A stretch of 64,000 bases of DNA from Paenalcaligenes hominis_A (GCF_041359055.1 NZ_JBGJKZ010000002.1:434001-498000), one strand, 5' to 3'; numbered from the stretch's first letter, positions 35,989 to 45,085 are shown. Notes: generated by a model from the letters alone, not told the origin. Numbers and translations: made by a program.

Positions 35989-36612
35989 ATGAGCAGTACC
36001 CAATTAGCTTGTACTATTTTTATCGTAGATGATGATGAGGCCGTCCGTGACTCCTTGCGCTGGTTGCTCGAGGCCAACGGCTACCGAGTGAAATGTTTTT
36101 CTTCGGCAGAGGAGTTCTTACAGCACTACGATTCCGACCAGATCGGTGTGCTTATTGTGGATGTGCGCATGCCAGGAATGAGCGGTCTTGAACTTCAAGA
36201 AACGCTCATTGCTCGTAAATCTACCCTACCCATGGTGTTTATTACAGGTCACGGCGATGTGCCCATGGCGGTCACCACAATGAAAAAAGGTGCCGTTGAT
36301 TTCCTTGAAAAACCATTTAACGAAGCCGACTTACGTGCCATTGTGGCCCGCATGACCGAACAGGCCATTGAGCAAGCCTCACAAGCCGCTCAGTTACGTA
36401 ACCACGAAGCTGTTTTATCTCGACTCACCGCTCGTGAACAGCAAGTACTAGAACGCATTGTTGCGGGCCGACTAAACAAACAAATCGCTGGTGATTTAAA
36501 CATCAGTATCAAAACGGTCGAAGCCCATCGCGCCAATATTATGGAAAAACTCGAGGTCACCACGGTGGCCGATCTTATGAAAATAGCTTTAGCTAAAACT
36601 GGAGAAAACTAA
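35989..36612 (+). CDS. Two-component response regulator, FixJ/LuxR family
   Basis: Receiver domain (IFIVDDDEAVRDSLRWLLEA, phospho-acceptor Asp58 in LIVDVRMPG, conserved Lys in FLEKPF), then a LuxR-type helix-turn-helix (LTAREQQVLERIVAGRLNKQ ... SIKTVEAHRANIMEKL). The start at 35989 has a strong GAGGAG site 8 nt upstream and gives 207 residues. An upstream frame that overlaps the kinase gene is not needed. It is clearly the partner of the kinase. The target genes are unknown, with aceE the nearest candidate. Confidence 0.93.
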   Translation: MSSTQLACTIFIVDDDEAVRDSLRWLLEANGYRVKCFSSAEEFLQHYDSDQIGVLIVDVRMPGMSGLELQETLIARKSTLPMVFITGHGDVPMAVTTMKKGAVDFLEKPFNEADLRAIVARMTEQAIEQASQAAQLRNHEAVLSRLTAREQQVLERIVAGRLNKQIAGDLNISIKTVEAHRANIMEKLEVTTVADLMKIALAKTGEN

Positions 36613-36613
36613 T

Positions 36614-37477
36614 ATGAGTTCTAGCAGTGCGCGCCTAATTGATGGCAAAGCCTTAGCGCAGCGCGTTCGATCCGAAGTCGCCGAGCGTGTCACAAAACTC
36701 AAAGACCAAGGCATCACACCCGGCCTAACTGTCGTCCTAGTGGGCGATGATCCTGCCTCGCATGTATATGTGCGTAATAAAGCCCTTGCATGCGAGCAAG
36801 CCGGAATGAACTCGAACGTTATCCGCTTAGCGGCTGACACCACACAGGCAGACTTGCTCGAACTCATCACCCAGCTCAATCATGACACCACCGTGCATGG
36901 CATTTTGGTTCAACTGCCTCTACCAGCTGGACTCGATGAACACGCTGTAATTGAAGCCATTGATGCTAACAAAGATGTTGATGGTTTTCATATTAGCAAT
37001 GCGGGCTTATTGCTTACCGGCAAACCGCTATTTCGGCCTTGCACGCCCTATGGCGTAATGAAAATGCTTGAAGACGAACAGGTCACGCTTCGAGGTGCCG
37101 AAGCAGTAGTTGTAGGTGCTAGCAATATTGTCGGCAAACCTATGGCACTGCTCTTACAAGCCGAAGGTGCCACTGTTACCCTCTGCAATAGCAAAACCAA
37201 AGACCTGCGTGCTCATACCTCACGTGCTGACATCCTTGTTGTTGCAGTAGGTCGTCCCCATATGATTACTGGGGACATGATTAAACCTGGTGCTACAGTT
37301 ATTGATGTAGGCATTAATCGCCTGGAAACAGGCAAGCTAGCCGGGGATGTGGACTTCGAGTCAGCCTTGCCGGTAGCTGGTGCTATTACGCCAGTGCCTG
37401 GTGGTGTCGGCCCCATGACTATAGCCATGCTTTTGGTAAATACCGTCGAAGCGGCTGAGCGTCTTTTAACCCATTAA
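36614..37477 (+). CDS. folD: Methylenetetrahydrofolate dehydrogenase/cyclohydrolase
   Basis: Interconverts 5,10-methylene- and 10-formyl-tetrahydrofolate with NADP, feeding purine synthesis and initiator tRNA formylation. Motifs: GLTVVLVGDDPASHVYVRNK with the catalytic Lys nearby, VQLPLPAGLDEHAVIEAIDA, DVDGFHISNAGLL, and the Rossmann segment VVGASNIVGKPMALLL. The end is PVPGGVGPMTIAML. The length is 287 residues. It starts one base after the regulator stop, so it is probably co-transcribed with the two-component system. Confidence 0.97.
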   Translation: MSSSSARLIDGKALAQRVRSEVAERVTKLKDQGITPGLTVVLVGDDPASHVYVRNKALACEQAGMNSNVIRLAADTTQADLLELITQLNHDTTVHGILVQLPLPAGLDEHAVIEAIDANKDVDGFHISNAGLLLTGKPLFRPCTPYGVMKMLEDEQVTLRGAEAVVVGASNIVGKPMALLLQAEGATVTLCNSKTKDLRAHTSRADILVVAVGRPHMITGDMIKPGATVIDVGINRLETGKLAGDVDFESALPVAGAITPVPGGVGPMTIAMLLVNTVEAAERLLTH

Positions 37478-37497
37478 ATTCAAACGAGTTGTAGATT

Positions 37498-39564
37498 ATG
37501 ACTAACCCCTTGTTAGCTCCTATTGACCAATTAATTGATTATGCTGCTATTGATGCTGCTCATATTGAACCGGCTATTAAACAATTGCTGGCACAAGCTC
37601 GCAGCGCCGTCGATACCATTGCACACCAATCAACGGCCACATGGGAGTCAACTGTACCGGCTCTGCACGATGCAACAGAACAGTTGTGGCGCGCTTGGAC
37701 CATTGTTGGTCATCTCAACTCCGTTATTAACAGCCCAGCGTTACGCGAAGCCAAAACGCAATGCTTGCCATTAATCACCGAATTTTCAACGTGGTTAGGG
37801 CAGCATCACGGGCTATATCAACAGTACCTCTCTTTAGCCCAAGCCCCTGTTTTTGCTCAATACAATGCCGAACAAAAACGCACCATCGAGCTGGCTTTGC
37901 TCGATTTCCGTCTGGGCGGTGTAGAGCTACAAGGCCAAGATCGTGCACGGTACGGTGATATTTCCGAACAACAAGCTCAGGCCTCTCAACGCTTTTCTGA
38001 AAATGTGCTCGACAGTATGGATCAGTGGGCGCTCTATATTACCGATCCCGCACAACTGTCTGGTATTCCTAATGATGTACTTTCCGCTTTCGCTGAAGCT
38101 GCCGCCGCAGATAAAAAAGAAGGTTGGAAAATTACTCTAAAAATGCCCAGCTATTTACCGGTAATGCAATACGCTGACAACCGAGAGCTACGACATACCG
38201 TCTACAAAGCGTATGCCACTATTGCTTCCGATCAAGCTGACAAACCCGAGCTAGACAACTCCAGCGTCATTGAAAACCTCTTAGCGTTGCGTGCCGAAGA
38301 AGCCCAGCTTTTAGGCTACAACAGCTTTGCAGAGCTACGACTCGAAACTCGCATGGCAGATAATGCAGATGAGGTAGTCCACTTTTTACACGACTTGGCT
38401 CAACGGGCTTTGCCTTTTGCGCGTAAAGACCTAGAGCAACTCAGGACCTACGCCCAGACCCTTGGCATCCATTCCTTTGAACCGTGGGATGCTGCTTATG
38501 TGTCAGAAAAATTGCGTCAAGCTCAATACAACTACTCAGAAGACGAAATCAAGCAATACTTTACTGAGCCCCAAGTTTTAACCGGCCTCTTTGAGGTAGC
38601 TCACACCTTGTTTGGCGTACGTATTAAAGCGGCCAACCTTTCTACTTGGCACCCCGATGTACGTGCTTACGAAGTATTTAATGATCAAGAGCAGTGCATT
38701 GGCTATTTATACATAGATTTATATGCCCGAGCGGGCAAACAGGGCGGAGCTTGGGTAAATAGCGAGCGTAGCCGTCGTCGTACTGCTACCGGTTTGCACT
38801 TACCTGTCACCTATTTGATTTGTAACTTTAGCTCTCCCCAGGACAACAAGCCTGCTTTGCTAACGCACGACGATGTCATCACCCTATTCCATGAAAGCGG
38901 CCATGCTCTGCATAACTTACTCTCTACTGTGGATGAACCAGACGTATCCGCTTTTGCGGCCGTTGAGTGGGATGCCATCGAGTTACCGTCTCAATTTATG
39001 GAGAACTTCTGCTGGGAGTTCCCCGTATTAACTACGCTTTCCTCGCATATAGACACACACGAGTCATTGCCTTTTGAGCTTTACCAAAAACTATTAGCAG
39101 CCAAAAACTTCCAAAGCGGTATGCAAATGGTGCGTCAGGTTGAGTTTGCCTTATTCGATATGCTGGTACATCACCAAACTCAAGGCCTCACCATTACGCA
39201 AGTGCTTGCTACGCTGGATCAAGTACGCAGCGAAGTCGCAGTAATCTTACCCCCGACATGGCACCGTTTCCCACACGCCTTCTCTCATTTATTTGCCGGC
39301 GGTTACGGCGCAGGTTATTACAGCTATAAATGGGCCGAGGTCTTGTCAGCAGATGCGTATGCCGCTTTTGAGGAAAACGCCTCCACTCTAGAAGACGGCA
39401 GCCGCAACACCCTAGACAAAGCCACAGGGCGTTTATTTAGGGATCAGGTTTTGGCTATCGGAGGGGTGCGCCCTGCTGCTGAAAGCTTTTATGCATTCAG
39501 AGGTCGCCAGCCGTCACCTGATGCGCTCTTACGTCACAGTGGCCTAATTGAAACCGCCGCTTAA
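37498..39564 (+). CDS. prlC: M3-family oligopeptidase A
   Basis: Cytoplasmic zinc peptidase that degrades oligopeptides and cleaved signal peptides. The zinc site LFHESGHALHNLL has its His residues at 465 and 469 with Glu466 between, and the third ligand region is VEWDAIELPSQFMENFCWE. The C-terminus contains GGYGAGYYSYKWAEVLSADA, conserved in the family. The length is 688 residues. It lies 20 nt after folD and 5 nt before the SCO1-like gene. Confidence 0.95.
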   Translation: MTNPLLAPIDQLIDYAAIDAAHIEPAIKQLLAQARSAVDTIAHQSTATWESTVPALHDATEQLWRAWTIVGHLNSVINSPALREAKTQCLPLITEFSTWLGQHHGLYQQYLSLAQAPVFAQYNAEQKRTIELALLDFRLGGVELQGQDRARYGDISEQQAQASQRFSENVLDSMDQWALYITDPAQLSGIPNDVLSAFAEAAAADKKEGWKITLKMPSYLPVMQYADNRELRHTVYKAYATIASDQADKPELDNSSVIENLLALRAEEAQLLGYNSFAELRLETRMADNADEVVHFLHDLAQRALPFARKDLEQLRTYAQTLGIHSFEPWDAAYVSEKLRQAQYNYSEDEIKQYFTEPQVLTGLFEVAHTLFGVRIKAANLSTWHPDVRAYEVFNDQEQCIGYLYIDLYARAGKQGGAWVNSERSRRRTATGLHLPVTYLICNFSSPQDNKPALLTHDDVITLFHESGHALHNLLSTVDEPDVSAFAAVEWDAIELPSQFMENFCWEFPVLTTLSSHIDTHESLPFELYQKLLAAKNFQSGMQMVRQVEFALFDMLVHHQTQGLTITQVLATLDQVRSEVAVILPPTWHRFPHAFSHLFAGGYGAGYYSYKWAEVLSADAYAAFEENASTLEDGSRNTLDKATGRLFRDQVLAIGGVRPAAESFYAFRGRQPSPDALLRHSGLIETAA

Positions 39565-39569
39565 CGATT

Positions 39570-40151
39570 ATGAAACGCTTATTTGCTTCTATTTTTCTTT
39601 TAATCGGACTGGGCTTAGCTCAATTAAGTGTGGCGAGCTCTCAGATTCATACCGTGCGTGGCTTTATGCCCGATCTCAAGTTCAACTTGATTTCGGCGCA
39701 TAAACCCGAGTTCACTGAAAAAGACGTGCGCGGTAAAGTGGTATTAATGTTCTTTGGTTACGCAAACTGCCCTGACATTTGCCCCACCTCTATGGCACAG
39801 CTTGCCGATGTAATGGAAAAATTAGGGGACGATGCAGAAAAAGTACGTATTTTATTTGTTAGCGTAGACCCACATCGTGATACCGCCCCTATGCTTCAAG
39901 AATACGTAGAAAATTTTGATGATCGCTATGCGGTGGGCTTAACGGGTACACCTCAACATATTGCCGAGCTGGCGCGGCGTTATCGGGTTGCCTATCAAAT
40001 AGAAAAGCCACGGGGGCATAACCCAAACGCCTACGAGGTCTCACACAGCCGGGGCGTGTATTTCTTCGATGCTAAAGGCAAAGCTCGCTATTTGGCTTCA
40101 GACTCCGAAGAGGTAGAAGCCTTGGTAGAAAAAGTTCGTACTTTGCTTTAG
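39570..40151 (+). CDS. SCO1/SenC-family copper-binding periplasmic protein
   Basis: Thioredoxin-fold protein used in assembling the CuA site of cytochrome oxidase or in redox control of copper. The N-terminal signal peptide (LFASIFLLIGLGLAQLSVAS) is followed by the copper site FGYANCPDICPTSMAQL and the distal His in VSHSRGVYFFD. The length of 193 residues is normal. It overlaps the convergent flavoprotein gene by 4 nt. The neighbouring cueR-copZ genes suggest a copper link, though the plus-strand neighbours are metabolic. Confidence 0.93.
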   Translation: MKRLFASIFLLIGLGLAQLSVASSQIHTVRGFMPDLKFNLISAHKPEFTEKDVRGKVVLMFFGYANCPDICPTSMAQLADVMEKLGDDAEKVRILFVSVDPHRDTAPMLQEYVENFDDRYAVGLTGTPQHIAELARRYRVAYQIEKPRGHNPNAYEVSHSRGVYFFDAKGKARYLASDSEEVEALVEKVRTLL

Positions 40152-41533
40152 GTTTTGCTCTGGGCTACATCACGCAATGCTGTGCGTAGCCCTTCTTCAA
40201 TTACCGGATGGTAAAAAGGCATAGCTATCATTTGCTGAATGGTTAGCTCCATTTGCAAACACCATGCCAATAAATGCGCTAGGTGCTCGGCCGCTGGCCC
40301 CACCATTTCCGCCCCCAAAAAGCGATTGTTTTGTTTGTCCGCATAAACACGTAGCAAGCCTGAGTTTTTCAACATAATACGTGACCGCCCCTGATTGGCG
40401 AAGTCCACCGCACCAATTTGTATTTGCTCTGGATCAAGCTCGGCATAAGCTTGCCCTACTTTTAATATCTGCGGTTCGCTAAACACAATGGATAAAGGCG
40501 CACGCCGAGCAACAGCTTTAGGTGTCTGAGGCCAATGGGCCGCATTGGCTCCAGCCTGATAACCATCGTCTGTCGCTTCATGCAATAACGGATGCAAAGC
40601 ATTTGCATCACCCGCGAAGAACAAAGGCGTATGGGAAATATGCAACGTACTTTTATCAAATTGCGGCATGCCTTTTTTATCAAGCTGTGCCGAAGTATTC
40701 TCTAAGCCTAAATTTGCCACATTAGGCCTGCGCCCTGCAGCACTTAGTACAAAATCAGCATGCACTTGGTGCGCTTGCCCTTTTTGCGTGTAATGCACAA
40801 TGACTTGGTTGTTTTTAATCTCTGTGCCGGTTACCTGAGCATCAAATTCAAGCTGTACCGTCTGCCCAAAAACCTGCTGTGCATAGCTAAGCACTTTAGG
40901 GTCGCTAATACCTGCCATGCGCTGACCTCGGTTTAAGATCACTACCTCAACACCCAAATGCTGTAAGGCAATGCCTAATTCAAGACCTATCACACCCGCC
41001 CCTACCACCACAATACGTTTTGGTAAGTCTTGCCAGTAAAACACATCATCCGTTTGAATCAGCCTATCGCCCGCATTCAGAAGCTCATCAGGAACAAACG
41101 AAGATGAGCCAGTCGCCAAAACCACACTATTTGTGGTGATGCGAGTGTGATTGTCGACTTGCACAGTATGGTCATCAAGTAGCTTGGCCCAGCCTCGAAT
41201 TTTGTCTGCAGCAGGAATAGAGTCGATGTCTTTAAGTACAAAGCCTACAAAACGATCACGCTCATCGCGCACGCGCTGCATTACCGCTTTACCATCAATA
41301 TGCACCGATTTCACATTCACCCCAAACTCATGGCTTTGCGCAACTGCAGCGGCTGCGTTTGCAGCAGCAATAAGTAGTTTTGACGGCATGCACCCCACGC
41401 GAGCGCATGTTGTGCCGTAATGATCGGACTCAATCAGTACTACCTGTTTATCGGCTTTTTTAGCTGCCTTATAAGCCGTCATGCCTGCCGTGCCTGCACC
41501 AATAACGACGACATCTACCTCGCGTTGTTGCAT
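40148..41533 (-). CDS. FAD-dependent disulfide oxidoreductase (dihydrolipoyl dehydrogenase/glutathione reductase-like)
   Basis: A 461-residue class I flavoprotein disulfide reductase: FAD motif VVVIGAGTAGMTAYKAAKKA, redox-active pair in TTCARVGCMPSKLLIAAANA, NAD(P) motif IVVVGAGVIGLELGIALQHL, and C-terminal dimer motif FYHPVIEEGLR. It differs clearly from the lpdA product and has no lipoyl domain. It lies 40 nt downstream of copZ in the same direction, so copper control by CueR is likely. The substrate (lipoamide, glutathione or another thiol) cannot be told from the sequence. Confidence 0.88.
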   Translation of the reverse strand: MQQREVDVVVIGAGTAGMTAYKAAKKADKQVVLIESDHYGTTCARVGCMPSKLLIAAANAAAAVAQSHEFGVNVKSVHIDGKAVMQRVRDERDRFVGFVLKDIDSIPAADKIRGWAKLLDDHTVQVDNHTRITTNSVVLATGSSSFVPDELLNAGDRLIQTDDVFYWQDLPKRIVVVGAGVIGLELGIALQHLGVEVVILNRGQRMAGISDPKVLSYAQQVFGQTVQLEFDAQVTGTEIKNNQVIVHYTQKGQAHQVHADFVLSAAGRRPNVANLGLENTSAQLDKKGMPQFDKSTLHISHTPLFFAGDANALHPLLHEATDDGYQAGANAAHWPQTPKAVARRAPLSIVFSEPQILKVGQAYAELDPEQIQIGAVDFANQGRSRIMLKNSGLLRVYADKQNNRFLGAEMVGPAAEHLAHLLAWCLQMELTIQQMIAMPFYHPVIEEGLRTALRDVAQSKT

Positions 41534-41573
41534 ATGCTTTACCTCGCTTGAGTTTGGGTCTATGGATTAGGTA

Positions 41574-41777
41574 TTAAGCCAACTGCGGGTTAAAACCAGC
41601 CGCTTGCAGCTTCATCATGACTTCTTGTGCTTCGACTTTCTCTGCTTCCACCGTTAACCAATGAGTGGCCGTATCCGCGGTCACTTTAGCTTGGGGAGAG
41701 AACGCGTGAATGGCTTCAGTAATCGTTTTGACACAATGCCCACATGTCATATCAGGCACGATAAACTCTTTTTTCAT
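41574..41777 (-). CDS. copZ: Copper chaperone, heavy-metal-associated domain
   Basis: A 67-residue single HMA domain with the metal motif MTCGHCVKTI near the N-terminus, matching the CopZ/Atx1 fold length. It carries copper(I) in the cytoplasm. AGGAA stands 9 nt before the ATG. It is divergent from cueR and heads a probable two-gene operon with the flavoprotein. No copper-exporting ATPase gene is in the window. Confidence 0.9.
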   Translation of the reverse strand: MKKEFIVPDMTCGHCVKTITEAIHAFSPQAKVTADTATHWLTVEAEKVEAQEVMMKLQAAGFNPQLA

Positions 41778-41851
41778 TCTGGTATTTCCTTAATAAACGG
41801 GTAAATAAATAAACGTCTATATGGCTACGTCTTGGCGATTTTCATTTAGTC

Positions 41852-41884
41852 GTTTACTCTAGCCTAACATAACCATGTTTACTC
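41852..41884. promoter_or_regulatory. Candidate CueR-controlled promoter region
   Basis: The 162-nt gap between copZ and cueR holds a dyad AACAT-AACC-ATGTT (41866-41879) between two direct copies of GTTTACTC (41852-41859 and 41877-41884). MerR-family operators are dyads lying between the -35 and -10 of the controlled promoter. I cannot place both hexamers with confidence. Confidence 0.35.
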
Positions 41885-41939
41885 GCCTCTATTCTAGAGA
41901 CAACAAAAACCGTTAAATCGTAATTAATTGATAAAAATC

Positions 41940-42338
41940 ATGAGCACCTATAGCATCAGTCAGGCAGCCGCTCATAGTGGCCTAAGCAATAAACAAATTC
42001 GTGACTACGAGAGCAAAGGCTTATTGCATGCCGCGCCACGGACTGATAATGGCTACCGCATTTATAATGAACAGGATTTACATACCTTGTTTTTTATTGC
42101 TCAAGCACGCAAACTTGGTTTTTCCTTAGAGCAAATCCGTAATTTATTAGCCTTGTGGCAAGACCACCATCGCTCTAGCGCTCATGTCAAACAACTGGCA
42201 GAGCAACATATTCACGAACTGGAGTCCAAAGCCTTACAACTTCAACAAATGGCAGCTATATTACGCGAGCTGACGCAGCAATGTCACGGCGATGATCGCC
42301 CTGAGTGCCCAATATTAAAGGGGCTCGAAAGCCCCTGA
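41940..42338 (+). CDS. cueR: Copper-responsive MerR-family regulator CueR
   Basis: N-terminal winged helix (YSISQAAAHSGLSNKQIRDY), dimer helix, and a metal loop QQCHGDDRPECPIL with Cys115 and Cys123 spaced as in E. coli CueR (C-x7-C). Ser80 aligns with the Ser that marks preference for monovalent copper, silver or gold. The ATG at 41940 gives 132 residues. An upstream TTG at 41928 is less likely. It should activate copZ and the flavoprotein gene when copper(I) rises. Confidence 0.92.
   Translation: MSTYSISQAAAHSGLSNKQIRDYESKGLLHAAPRTDNGYRIYNEQDLHTLFFIAQARKLGFSLEQIRNLLALWQDHHRSSAHVKQLAEQHIHELESKALQLQQMAAILRELTQQCHGDDRPECPILKGLESP
42320..42335 (-). terminator. Short hairpin ending the nitroreductase transcript
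   Basis: GGGGCT-CGAA-AGCCCC, a perfect 6-bp stem with a tetraloop, is followed on the minus strand by TTTAATATT. It lies inside the last codons of cueR, just beyond the convergent nitroreductase stop. The weak T tract makes termination uncertain. Confidence 0.4.
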
Positions 42339-42345
42339 TTACATA

Positions 42346-42918
42346 TTAAACGTTAGGTTCCCAGACCGAAACATGGTCTGAGACGGCAGGTCGCTCTTTA
42401 GGCTTGAGCGGTTCCGACAAACTACCTATCACCACAAAACCCAAAAATTCGTATTCCAGCGCATCAAAACCCAATGCTTGGGGCACACCATGAGTATAGG
42501 TACCAATTCCGGTACTCCAGAAGGCTCCGTAACCCAACGCATGCACGGCATTCAAGATATTCATAACTGCAGCCCCAGTGGCTAACATACGTTCGTGCTG
42601 GGGGATGCGGTCATTGCTGTGATCCACATACGAAGCCACTGCTAGCACCAATGGTGCACGGCCTAGCCAGTCGCGCATCGTTTTTTCTTTAGTGGGATTC
42701 AGCGGCTTAGACTCTGCCTCTAAGGTTTTAACTGCCAACTCAGCCAATTGCGCAATGGCCTCGCCTTGGATGCGTTTAAAACGCCATGGGCGTAAACGAC
42801 CATGATCGGGCGCGCACATTGCAGTAGCTAAAATCTGCTGAATTTCCTCTTCGGATGGACCCGGCCCTTGGATGAGCTTTGTCGAGCTACGGCTTAATAA
42901 AGTAGATAAAACAGACAT
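42346..42918 (-). CDS. Nitroreductase-family protein (YdjA-like)
   Basis: FMN-dependent nitroreductase fold of 190 residues, the short YdjA subgroup. The N-terminal flavin segment is LLSRSSTKLIQGPGPSEEEI. LATAMCAPDHGRLRPWRFKR corresponds to the conserved APDHGLLRPW motif. GYGAFWSTGIGTYTHGV and VVIGSLSEPLKPKERP follow. The physiological substrate of this subgroup is not known. It is the last gene of the run with the RND pump and pdxJ, 8 nt after pdxJ. Confidence 0.9.
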   Translation of the reverse strand: MSVLSTLLSRSSTKLIQGPGPSEEEIQQILATAMCAPDHGRLRPWRFKRIQGEAIAQLAELAVKTLEAESKPLNPTKEKTMRDWLGRAPLVLAVASYVDHSNDRIPQHERMLATGAAVMNILNAVHALGYGAFWSTGIGTYTHGVPQALGFDALEYEFLGFVVIGSLSEPLKPKERPAVSDHVSVWEPNV

Positions 42919-42926
42919 AGCACCTC

Positions 42927-43652
42927 TTAGTAAGTGGCAGAGCGAATTAATGCTTTCATATCGCGGACGGCTTTATCCCAGCCATCGAAGATGGCCTGTG
43001 CAACCACCGCATGCCCAATATTGAGCTCAGCAACACCAGGAATGGCCGCAACAGCTTGTACATTGCCATAATGCAAGCCATGACCCGCATTAACACGCAA
43101 GCCCAGCTTTACACCGTGTGCAGCACCTGTTCGAATACGCTCCAATTCGTGTTGTGCGGTGGCCTCGTCTTTGGCATCAGCATAAGCACCAGTATGCAAT
43201 TCAATAACTGTTGCACCCGCGCGGTGTGCGGCTTCGATTTGCTCTACACACGCATCGATAAATAATGAAACACGAATACCGTGCGCTTGCAGTTTTTTTA
43301 CGGCTGCATGCACAGAGTCAAAATGTGTTATGACATCCAGCCCCCCTTCAGTGGTGAGCTCGTTACGTTTTTCAGGCACCAAACACACATCTTCGGGTTT
43401 AACATCGCATGCAATAGCAAGCATTTCGTCTGTAATGGCACACTCAAGATTCATACGTGTGCGAATGGCTTTACGCATAGCGTATACATCCGCATCTTGG
43501 ATATGACGTCGGTCTTCGCGTAAATGTAATGTGATTAAATCCGCACCCGACTCCTCGGCACGCACTGCAGCCAGAATGGGATCAGGATAAGAAGTTAAAC
43601 GTTGTTGCCTCAAGGTTGCAACATGATCGATATTGACACCTAATTCAATCAT
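42927..43652 (-). CDS. pdxJ: Pyridoxine 5'-phosphate synthase
   Basis: Condenses deoxyxylulose 5-phosphate with 3-amino-2-oxopropyl phosphate to pyridoxine phosphate, the last step of DXP-dependent vitamin B6 synthesis. The N-terminus is ELGVNIDHVATLRQQR, followed by ADLITLHLREDRRHIQD and CLVPEKRNELTTEGGLDV. The C-terminal block is ELNIGHAVVAQAIFDG. The length of 241 residues is normal. Only 8 nt separate it from the efflux outer-membrane gene upstream, an unusual partner; acpS or recO are more usual. Confidence 0.97.
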   Translation of the reverse strand: MIELGVNIDHVATLRQQRLTSYPDPILAAVRAEESGADLITLHLREDRRHIQDADVYAMRKAIRTRMNLECAITDEMLAIACDVKPEDVCLVPEKRNELTTEGGLDVITHFDSVHAAVKKLQAHGIRVSLFIDACVEQIEAAHRAGATVIELHTGAYADAKDEATAQHELERIRTGAAHGVKLGLRVNAGHGLHYGNVQAVAAIPGVAELNIGHAVVAQAIFDGWDKAVRDMKALIRSATY

Positions 43653-43660
43653 TAAAAGTC

Positions 43661-45085
43661 CTATTCAATACTATCCAATTGCCAACCGCCCCCAAGGGCT
43701 TTATACAACATAACACGGTTTAACAAAGATTCCATGCCGGTCTGCACAAATCGCTGTTGGGCAGCGTACAGATTGATCTCAGCTGTTTGGACTTGCAAGA
43801 AGCTATCTATGCCCGTTTCATAACGCAGGTTAGCTAAACGAACTGTTTCTGCCGCCGCTTTTTCTGTAGCACGTAATGCATTCAACTGCTCGGCATAGGT
43901 CTGCTCGCCTGCCAACGCATCAGCCACTTCTTTAAAAGCCGTTTGAATGGTCTTTTCGTAAGTGGAGACGGCAATGGATTGACGTGCTTTGGCTAAGTCT
44001 AAATTGCCGCGCAGGGCTCCCCCTGCAAAGATAGGCGTAGTGATTTGTGGAGAATACTGCCAAAACGTGCGGCCCGAATCAAATAAAGCACCGAGTGAAG
44101 GGCTAGCAAAACCTAGCATGCCAGTGATGGAGATGTTAGGAAAAAAAGCAGCCCGAGCCGCGCCAATATTCGCATACGCCGCTTTGAGCTGATGCTCAGC
44201 AGCTAAAATATCTGGGCGACGCTCCAGCAAGCTAGACGGCAAACCTACGGGAATATCTGCCACAACCTGCTCTCTACCAAATGCAGTGCCAGCTGGCAAA
44301 TCGTCAGGAATAGGCGTACCAACTAATAACGTTAATGCATTAAAGGCTTGTTTTTGGGCTCGTTGCATTTGTTGCGCATCGGCCTTGGCGCTTTCTAGCT
44401 GCATTACCGCCTGATTAAGCTCTAAGTCAGATGCGCTGCCTACGTCATAACGCAATTTCACCAACTTGTAAGAACGCTCGCGACTGGCAAAAGTGGATTG
44501 CGTTAAGTCATACAGTTGCTCTGCCGTGCGCATACGAAAATAGGCTTCTGCTAACTGCGCAATAAGATTAATACGTACCGTACGCTGAGCTTGTTCTGTA
44601 GCCAAGTATTGCTCGTAAGCTGCTTCGCTAAGATTGCGTACACGCCCAAAAAAATCAAACTCAAACGAAGTCACCCCTACCCCTGCTTGGAAGTAACGAC
44701 TAATCGCAGGAGAATCCGGCCCACCTTGGCGTAAATCAGCAGGGTTTCGTGTCACTTGCGCGTTTGCCCCCGCCCCAATGGACGGGAAACGCTCGCTTTG
44801 TACCACCCCAAACTGGGCTTGTGCTTCGCTAATACGATCTACCGCAATGCGCAAATCACGATTGTTAACCAAAGCCAATTGAATTAAGGCATGCAACTGG
44901 GGGTCGGTAAAAAAGGTTTGCCACCCTAACTGATCTAAAGCCGAGCTATCTGCCACGGGTGTGCTGGCATCAAACTGCTCAGCAACGGGTGCGGCAGGCC
45001 GCTCATACACAGGGGCAAATGAACACCCTGCTAACACCAACGCAGCAGGCAAAGCCGTCAAACTGGTTTTAATGCCTAAACTCAT
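43661..45085 (-). CDS. RND efflux outer membrane lipoprotein (OprM/NodT family)
   Basis: Outer-membrane channel of a tripartite pump. A lipoprotein signal ends in LVLAGCSFAP, with Cys21 the predicted lipid anchor. The mature protein has the family's two internal repeats rich in Ala, Gln and Leu (VNNRDLRIAVDRISEAQAQF and SLLERRPDILAAEHQLKAAY), and ends near ETGIDSFLQVQTAEINLYAA. The length is 474 residues. It overlaps the RND gene by 4 nt, so the three pump genes are translated together. Confidence 0.95.
   Translation of the reverse strand: MSLGIKTSLTALPAALVLAGCSFAPVYERPAAPVAEQFDASTPVADSSALDQLGWQTFFTDPQLHALIQLALVNNRDLRIAVDRISEAQAQFGVVQSERFPSIGAGANAQVTRNPADLRQGGPDSPAISRYFQAGVGVTSFEFDFFGRVRNLSEAAYEQYLATEQAQRTVRINLIAQLAEAYFRMRTAEQLYDLTQSTFASRERSYKLVKLRYDVGSASDLELNQAVMQLESAKADAQQMQRAQKQAFNALTLLVGTPIPDDLPAGTAFGREQVVADIPVGLPSSLLERRPDILAAEHQLKAAYANIGAARAAFFPNISITGMLGFASPSLGALFDSGRTFWQYSPQITTPIFAGGALRGNLDLAKARQSIAVSTYEKTIQTAFKEVADALAGEQTYAEQLNALRATEKAAAETVRLANLRYETGIDSFLQVQTAEINLYAAQQRFVQTGMESLLNRVMLYKALGGGWQLDSIE

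Noticed and set aside
40148..41533. Second copy of the pyruvate dehydrogenase E3
   Set aside because: The redox motif (TTCARVGCMPSK) and C-terminus differ from lpdA, there is no lipoyl domain, and the copZ neighbour points to a different role.
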